In this document: positions 15,972 to 19,503 of the stretch, piece by piece
Layout of the letters: the number at the start of each line of letters is the position of its first letter
Position numbering within the stretch: position 1 is the stretch's first letter
Notes under the pieces: model-generated
What the model was told of the DNA's origin: nothing
The model's database searches: none
What the model saw: only the letters and a program-made list of their open reading frames with translations
Position numbers and translations under genes: made by a program
Source: Stomatobaculum longum
Lineage (GTDB): Bacteria > Bacillota > Clostridia > Lachnospirales > Lachnospiraceae
Assembly (NCBI GenBank): GCA_905370385.1
Contig: CAJPKN010000019.1
Location: 1 to 19,503 of the forward strand
Reading direction: 5' to 3'
Length of the DNA: 19,503 nt

Positions 15972-16978
15972 GGACGGGGGGAAAGCGTACGGCATCGGTA
16001 TTCCTTCTGCTTACCGTATTGCTCCTGCTTCTTTTTTACTGTAATTTGGCGCTTGGGACCAGGTTTTTCTCTCCGGCAAAGCTGTTCTCCCTGCTGTCAC
16101 AGGGGAGAGGCAACGATCCCGCGGTGAGTATCTTATTCAAGATACGCTTGCCTCGCGCCCTGATGGCACTGCTCCTCGGCGGAGCGCTTGCGGTCTCGGG
16201 CTTTCTCTTGCAGACCTATTTTGCGAACCCCATTGCCGGTCCCTTTGTGCTCGGTGTCTCCTCGGGCGCGCGTCTTGCGGTGGCGCTCTGCATGATGCTG
16301 TTCATGGCACAGAACCGGGCACTCAGTTCCTTTGCGCTGGTGTTCGCTGCCTTTCTGGGTTCGCTGGTATCTCTCGGCATCTTGCTCGCGGTATCGCAGC
16401 GTGTGCGGCAGATGGCCGGACTTCTGGTGGCCGGTATCATGATAGGTTATATCTGCTCGGCCGCGACCGATTTTCTCTTGAGTTTTGCCGCGGATTCGGA
16501 GATTGTGTCCCTGCACAGCTGGTCACAGGGCAGTTTTTCCGGCATGAGCCTGGCACAGGTCAGGACAGCGGCCGTCTTAATCGGGATCTCGGCCTTCGCG
16601 CTTCTTTTTCTCGCAAAGCCGCTCGCTGCGGTGCAGCTCGGCGAGAGCTATGCGGAGAGCCTCGGGGTGAATGTGCGGCGCATGCGCAGCGCCCTCATTA
16701 TCCTTGCGAGTTTGCTTGCGGCGACCGTGACCGCTTTTGCGGGGCCGGTTTCCTTTGTGGGGGTGGCTTCGCCGTTTTTGATTCAGAGTCTACTGAAGAG
16801 CAACAAGCCGTTGCTGGTGCTGCCGGCTTCCTTCCTCGGGGGAGCGGTATTTTGTTTGGCCTCGGATTTAATCGCAAGGACGGCCTTTCAGCCGACCGAG
16901 CTTGCGCTCAGCACGGTGACCTCCTTTTTCGGCGCTCCGATTGTACTTTGGCTCTTGGTGAAGCGGCGGGGAAAATGA
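15968..16978 (+). CDS. btuC: FecCD/BtuC-family ABC permease
   Basis: A 336-aa polytopic membrane protein of the type II importer family, which forms a homodimeric channel for vitamin B12, heme or siderophores. Family landmarks are RLPR (60-63), GGALAVSGFLLQTYFANPIAG, VLGVSSGARL (94-103), and the late PTELALSTVTSFFGAPIVLWLL. The usual FVGL-x-VPH-x-x-R loop that contacts the ATPase reads GPVSFVGVASPFLIQ (259-273), so the conserved His and Arg are missing; the coupling interface may have co-evolved with the unusual ATPase encoded at 17520. The ATG overlaps the upstream stop by 4 bp. The btuC name rests on the riboswitch context. Confidence 0.85.
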   Translation: MRTGGKRTASVFLLLTVLLLLLFYCNLALGTRFFSPAKLFSLLSQGRGNDPAVSILFKIRLPRALMALLLGGALAVSGFLLQTYFANPIAGPFVLGVSSGARLAVALCMMLFMAQNRALSSFALVFAAFLGSLVSLGILLAVSQRVRQMAGLLVAGIMIGYICSAATDFLLSFAADSEIVSLHSWSQGSFSGMSLAQVRTAAVLIGISAFALLFLAKPLAAVQLGESYAESLGVNVRRMRSALIILASLLAATVTAFAGPVSFVGVASPFLIQSLLKSNKPLLVLPASFLGGAVFCLASDLIARTAFQPTELALSTVTSFFGAPIVLWLLVKRRGK

Positions 16979-17023
16979 GACAGTGCCATCCAATCAGAGA
17001 TTCGGATCATACACGGAGGGAAT

Positions 17024-17416
17024 ATGTCGGTCACAAGCTTTTTACATTTGAGCGAAACAGTCGGCGAATTTGACCTCAAAACGTTCTGTGAGGAGATTCA
17101 GAAAAAATATCCGGGAACGGATACGGAACAGAGGCAAAGCAAGTCTTTGGCCTACGATATTTCTTGGAGCCGATATGCGGATTGCCCACAGTTTGAATTA
17201 AGGCTCGATCGAACACGCCGCACGTTCGCGGTGGAGTATTTCAATTCAGAGGATAGAATTCGGGATTACGCCAATTTGCTTCTATGGATCAGGCAGTACT
17301 TTCCGAAGGAACAAGAAGTGGTTTTGGTAGATGAAAACAATGAGGCGCCTCTGCCGCTTTCCTCGGAGACAGCGACAGAGGATATCGAAGCATGGATCTT
17401 GAGAGTCGGTATCTAA
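17024..17416 (+). CDS. Hypothetical protein, 130 aa, between permease and ATPase genes
   Basis: I do not recognise this protein. It has no signal peptide or membrane segment and looks cytoplasmic and globular. Visible features are an acidic, aromatic middle (ISWSRYADCPQFELRLD), FAVEYFNSEDRIRDYANLLLWIRQYFP, and an acidic C-terminus. Its codons are visibly more A/T-ending than those of the flanking transporter genes. It sits between btuC and btuD, where those genes are usually adjacent, and a strong promoter follows it, so it may be a later insertion. The ribosome site GGAGGG (17015-17020) is close to the ATG. Small acidic proteins of this look are sometimes immunity proteins, but nothing here proves that. 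Confidence 0.65.
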   Translation: MSVTSFLHLSETVGEFDLKTFCEEIQKKYPGTDTEQRQSKSLAYDISWSRYADCPQFELRLDRTRRTFAVEYFNSEDRIRDYANLLLWIRQYFPKEQEVVLVDENNEAPLPLSSETATEDIEAWILRVGI

Positions 17417-17419
17417 ACG

Positions 17420-17447
17420 TTGACAGATCGTAAACCGTCAATATAGT
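17420..17447 (+). promoter_or_regulatory. Strong SigA promoter of the ATPase gene
   Basis: A perfect TTGACA (17420-17425) is followed after 16 nt by TATAGT (17442-17447). TTGAC (17420-17424) and GTCAA (17437-17441) form an inverted repeat spanning the -35 and spacer, which may be an operator. The ATPase would then be transcribed with a leader of about 65 nt, separately from the riboswitch. Confidence 0.7.
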
Positions 17448-17519
17448 TTGTATACAAATGGACGCGATAGCGCCGCGGCGCCTTGTCAAGCAGAGGGCGT
17501 ATCGAGAGGAGGAGGGGCT

Positions 17520-18629
17520 ATGCGGAATACGCAGCGGGCAAAACTCGCGGCAGAAGGGGTCAAAACGGGGTACGGCGCGCGCGTGGTGCTCTCGGAAGTC
17601 GCATTTGAACTTCGCCCGGGCGAGGTCATGGCCTTGCTCGGGCCGAACGGGGCCGGGAAGTCGACCCTCTTAAAGAGTGCAGCGGGGCAGCTTGCCCTGC
17701 AGGGCGGTAGCATCTACCTGGAAGGCAAAGATTTAAGGGCCTATTCCGGCCGGGAACGTGCGGCATGTATGGCGCTCCTCTTTACCGAGCGCAGGGAGCC
17801 GGAGTTTGCCACCGCGCGCGAAGTGGTGGAGGCGGGGCGCTATCCCTACACGGGGCGTTTCGGAACCTTGCGGGAACCGGATCATAAAGCAGTGGCGCGT
17901 GCCATGTCCTATGTGCGGACCGAGGAACTTCAGGAACGTCCCTTTTCGGAGTTAAGCGACGGCCAGCGTCAGCGCGTGCTGCTCGCGCGGGCGCTCGCGC
18001 AGGAACCGCGACTCATTCTGCTCGATGAACCGACGGCCTTTTTGGATCTGCGCCATAAGATAGAGCTTCTGAGTCTGCTGCGAAATCTTGCGACCCGCGA
18101 AGGGCTCGCGGTCTTTTTATCGCTCCATGAGCCGGATTTGGCGCTGAAGTGCGCGGACCGCGTCTTACTGGTAGCGGACGGCAAGGTGCTGCCGCCCGCT
18201 GCGCCGGAAGAGGCGCTCTCCGAGGATAATATGCGGCGCATTTACGGACTCGGTTCCGCTTACGACGCGCTGTCCGGCAGCGCAGAGTTGCCGCAGGCTT
18301 CGGAAAATACCGTGCCGAGCACTCTGGTGCTCGGCGGCGGCGGGAGCGGCATACCCGTTTACCGGCGGCTTCGGCGCGAGGGTATATCTTTTGCGGCGGG
18401 CATATTCAGCCCCGCGGATTCGGATTATCCGGTTGCGGCTCGGCTTGCCGCAAAGGTCTTTGAGACAGCGCCTTACGAAGCGCTCACGGCGGAGAAGCTA
18501 CGGGAAGCGAGAGCCTTCCTTGAAGCGGCAGAGCGTGTCATTTGGACCGAACCGCCGATCGGGAGCGGCAATGCGGCTCTTCTTGAACTGCGGGCGCAGG
18601 CGGAAGAGAAGGGGATATTGGAGCGGTAA
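17520..18629 (+). CDS. btuD: BtuD/FecE-type ABC ATPase with C-terminal Rossmann-like domain
   Basis: The 369-aa product has a standard importer ATPase (about 8-240): Walker A GPNGAGKST (41-49), signature LSDGQ (145-149), Walker B LILLDE (165-170) and switch His203 in SLHEPD. It should power the FecCD permease. Importer ATPases of this family usually end near 255 aa; here about 110 more residues follow (about 260-369), starting STLVLGGGGSGIPVYRRL and including ADSDYPVAARLA and VIWTEPPIGSGN. The Gly-rich loop after a hydrophobic strand suggests a nucleotide- or cofactor-binding alpha/beta fold. I cannot name it; it does not look like CbiZ. ATG 17520 is preceded by GAGGAGGGG, and a longer TTG start at 17448 overlaps the promoter. 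Confidence 0.88.
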   Translation: MRNTQRAKLAAEGVKTGYGARVVLSEVAFELRPGEVMALLGPNGAGKSTLLKSAAGQLALQGGSIYLEGKDLRAYSGRERAACMALLFTERREPEFATAREVVEAGRYPYTGRFGTLREPDHKAVARAMSYVRTEELQERPFSELSDGQRQRVLLARALAQEPRLILLDEPTAFLDLRHKIELLSLLRNLATREGLAVFLSLHEPDLALKCADRVLLVADGKVLPPAAPEEALSEDNMRRIYGLGSAYDALSGSAELPQASENTVPSTLVLGGGGSGIPVYRRLRREGISFAAGIFSPADSDYPVAARLAAKVFETAPYEALTAEKLREARAFLEAAERVIWTEPPIGSGNAALLELRAQAEEKGILER

Positions 18630-18739
18630 TAAAACGATTTCGGCATATTGTTTCAGCCGGACCGGAGAGGCTCGGACGTGTTCAAAAAGGCTGCGACAAT
18701 TTCGATAAGTCTTACAGGGAATTCGGAAGGAAGAGGAAG

Positions 18740-19081
18740 ATGAACATTCAGATTTTCGGCGGTGGGAAGAATTTTGATGTGAAAAAGGCCGAGCGCTACT
18801 TTAAGGAGCGTCGCATCCCGGTGCAGCGCGTGGATTTATTTGAGAAGGGGCTCAGCAAGGGGGAACTCCGCGCGGTTTGTCGGGCACTCGGCAGTGCGGA
18901 AGCATTGGTCGACCCCGGCGCGAAGGCAAAGGAGACCCTTATTTGGTTTCAGCACACGCCGGAAGAGGACAGGGAGCAGTTTCTGCTTGAACACCCCGAG
19001 ATTATGCGGCAGCCCATCGTGCGTAACGGTGCCGCCGCGACCGTGGGATTCCGACCGGAAGTATGGAAAACATGGGAGTAA
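18740..19081 (+). CDS. ArsC/Spx-fold protein lacking the catalytic cysteine
   Basis: A 113-aa protein matching the ArsC-like thioredoxin fold along its length: IQIFGGGKNFDVKKAERYF aligns with the usual C-x-x-S/C-R-K-A-x-x-x-L start, followed by RRIPVQRVDLFEKGLSKGEL and a late PIVRNG. The conserved first-motif Cys is absent and the only Cys is in VCRAL (about residue 47), so arsenate reductase or redox-switch activity is unlikely. It may be a regulatory or structural relative. GGAAGGAAGAGG lies just before ATG 18740. The gene converges on the - strand HicB gene, with only 6 nt between stops and no visible terminator. Confidence 0.75.
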   Translation: MNIQIFGGGKNFDVKKAERYFKERRIPVQRVDLFEKGLSKGELRAVCRALGSAEALVDPGAKAKETLIWFQHTPEEDREQFLLEHPEIMRQPIVRNGAAATVGFRPEVWKTWE

Positions 19082-19087
19082 GACAAT

Positions 19088-19366
19088 TTACCCGAGCCAA
19101 CTCCAATTTTCTTCGCGGGGCAGGGTGAGGGTCAGCATCACGGCTTCCTCGCCCTCGCGGAGACAGAGTTCATCGAGGAGGGAGCGGGGCGGAAGCGGGT
19201 TTCCCTCTTCGAGTTCTTGAAGGATGCAATTTACGCCTTCCGTGCGCGCATCTTCCATTGCATCAAGGCGGTCGGAACCCTCACCGTAGCAGCCGGGAAA
19301 GTCCGGAAAAGAGGCGAGAAAACGCTCGCCGCGTTTGCTGAGTATCACCGGATAATCAAAGGCCAT
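19088..19366 (-). CDS. HicB-like antitoxin-type protein
   Basis: A 92-aa protein with the HicB partial RNase H fold: FDYPVILSKRGERFLASFPDFPGCYGEGSDRLDAMEDARTEG follows the family pattern of two strands, a PDFPGC-type turn and a helix. The C-terminus has PLPPRSLLDELCLREGEEAVMLTL and no clear DNA-binding helix-turn-helix. HicB normally pairs with the HicA toxin, but no hicA is visible within the window on either side. I chose the ATG at 19366 because GGAAAGGA lies just upstream; an in-frame ATG at 19387 is possible. Confidence 0.78.
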   Translation of the reverse strand: MAFDYPVILSKRGERFLASFPDFPGCYGEGSDRLDAMEDARTEGVNCILQELEEGNPLPPRSLLDELCLREGEEAVMLTLTLPREENWSWLG

Positions 19367-19405
19367 AGCATATCCTTTCCGAGTCATTGAGACAGAATTC
19401 GTTTT

Positions 19406-19414
19406 ATTATAGCA
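19406..19414 (-). promoter_or_regulatory. Extended -10 promoter of the HicB-like gene
   Basis: On the - strand this reads TGC-TATAAT, about 40 nt before the start codon. No convincing -35 is visible. Confidence 0.55.
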
Positions 19415-19485
19415 TCGGCGCAAAGTAAATAGCACCACAATCTGTGCGCGCTTTTCGCGTGTCAGGTGGCGATATTTTCTATTTG

Positions 19486-19494
19486 TGGTATACT
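19486..19494 (+). promoter_or_regulatory. Extended -10 promoter for a gene beyond the right edge
   Basis: TGG-TATACT (19486-19494) faces right, divergent from the HicB promoter. The -35 region is weak and the gene it would serve lies outside the window. Confidence 0.4.
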
Positions 19495-19503
19495 CGTTCT
19501 GGG

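Noticed and set aside
17448..17519. TTG-initiated 24-residue extension of the ATPase
   Set aside because: It starts within the promoter, before any likely transcript start, and lacks a ribosome site; ATG 17520 has an excellent one.

Overview
The window looks like chromosome from a Gram-positive, low-oxygen member of the Clostridia, most likely a fairly GC-rich Lachnospiraceae. This is inferred from protein style and not proven. Supporting signs are strong GGAGG ribosome sites, Lgt-type lipoproteins in place of soluble periplasmic proteins, a carboxypeptidase with Gram-positive cell-wall-binding repeats, scpA, and an Ala-tRNA editing protein of clostridial type. Most genes lie on the + strand; only the last CDS (HicB-like) is on the - strand.

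Layout. 1-240 is non-coding, can form several hairpins and one possible pseudoknot, and I could not name it. 250-3819 is a promoter and a two-gene heterodimeric ABC exporter. 3820-4520 is thrH with its own promoter and terminator. 4617-5828 is a trans-editing AlaX-like protein. 5902-9071 is a tight run of D,D-carboxypeptidase, membrane-anchored phosphoesterase and scpA. 9150-10109 is a 3-hydroxyacyl-CoA dehydrogenase and 10191-11486 is enolase. 11510-11771 is a cobalamin riboswitch with antiterminator and terminator. 11848-18629 is a riboswitch-associated uptake locus: an Ala-rich lipoprotein, a lipoprotein with a NEAT-like domain, a lipid-anchored CbiK-type chelatase, a substrate-binding lipoprotein with an extra N-terminal domain, a FecCD/BtuC permease, a small unknown gene, and a BtuD-type ATPase with an unusual C-terminal domain. 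18740-19366 holds an ArsC-fold protein lacking the catalytic cysteine and a convergent HicB-like gene.

How the genes work together. The riboswitch predicts that the 12-18.6 kb locus handles corrinoid or cobalt. The chelatase, the two proteins sharing a beta-rich domain and the substrate-binding protein all carry lipoboxes, so ligand capture and possibly metal insertion or removal would occur outside the membrane before import by the permease and ATPase.

Two observations stand out. First, the carboxypeptidase gene contains an A7 slippery heptamer at 6768-6774, with an SD-like GGAGG 10 nt upstream and a possible stem 6 nt downstream, which is the layout of the dnaX -1 frameshift signal. The -1 frame is open for 108 codons and encodes a regular Lys/Ser/Thr/Gly repeat that ends in a stop just before the cell-wall-binding domain. 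Variation between repeats is mostly synonymous in that -1 frame. The gene may therefore make two enzymes, one with a basic tail and one with a wall-binding domain. Second, the riboswitch locus combines a surface-anchored chelatase with a duplicated NEAT-like domain and a novel ATPase fusion.
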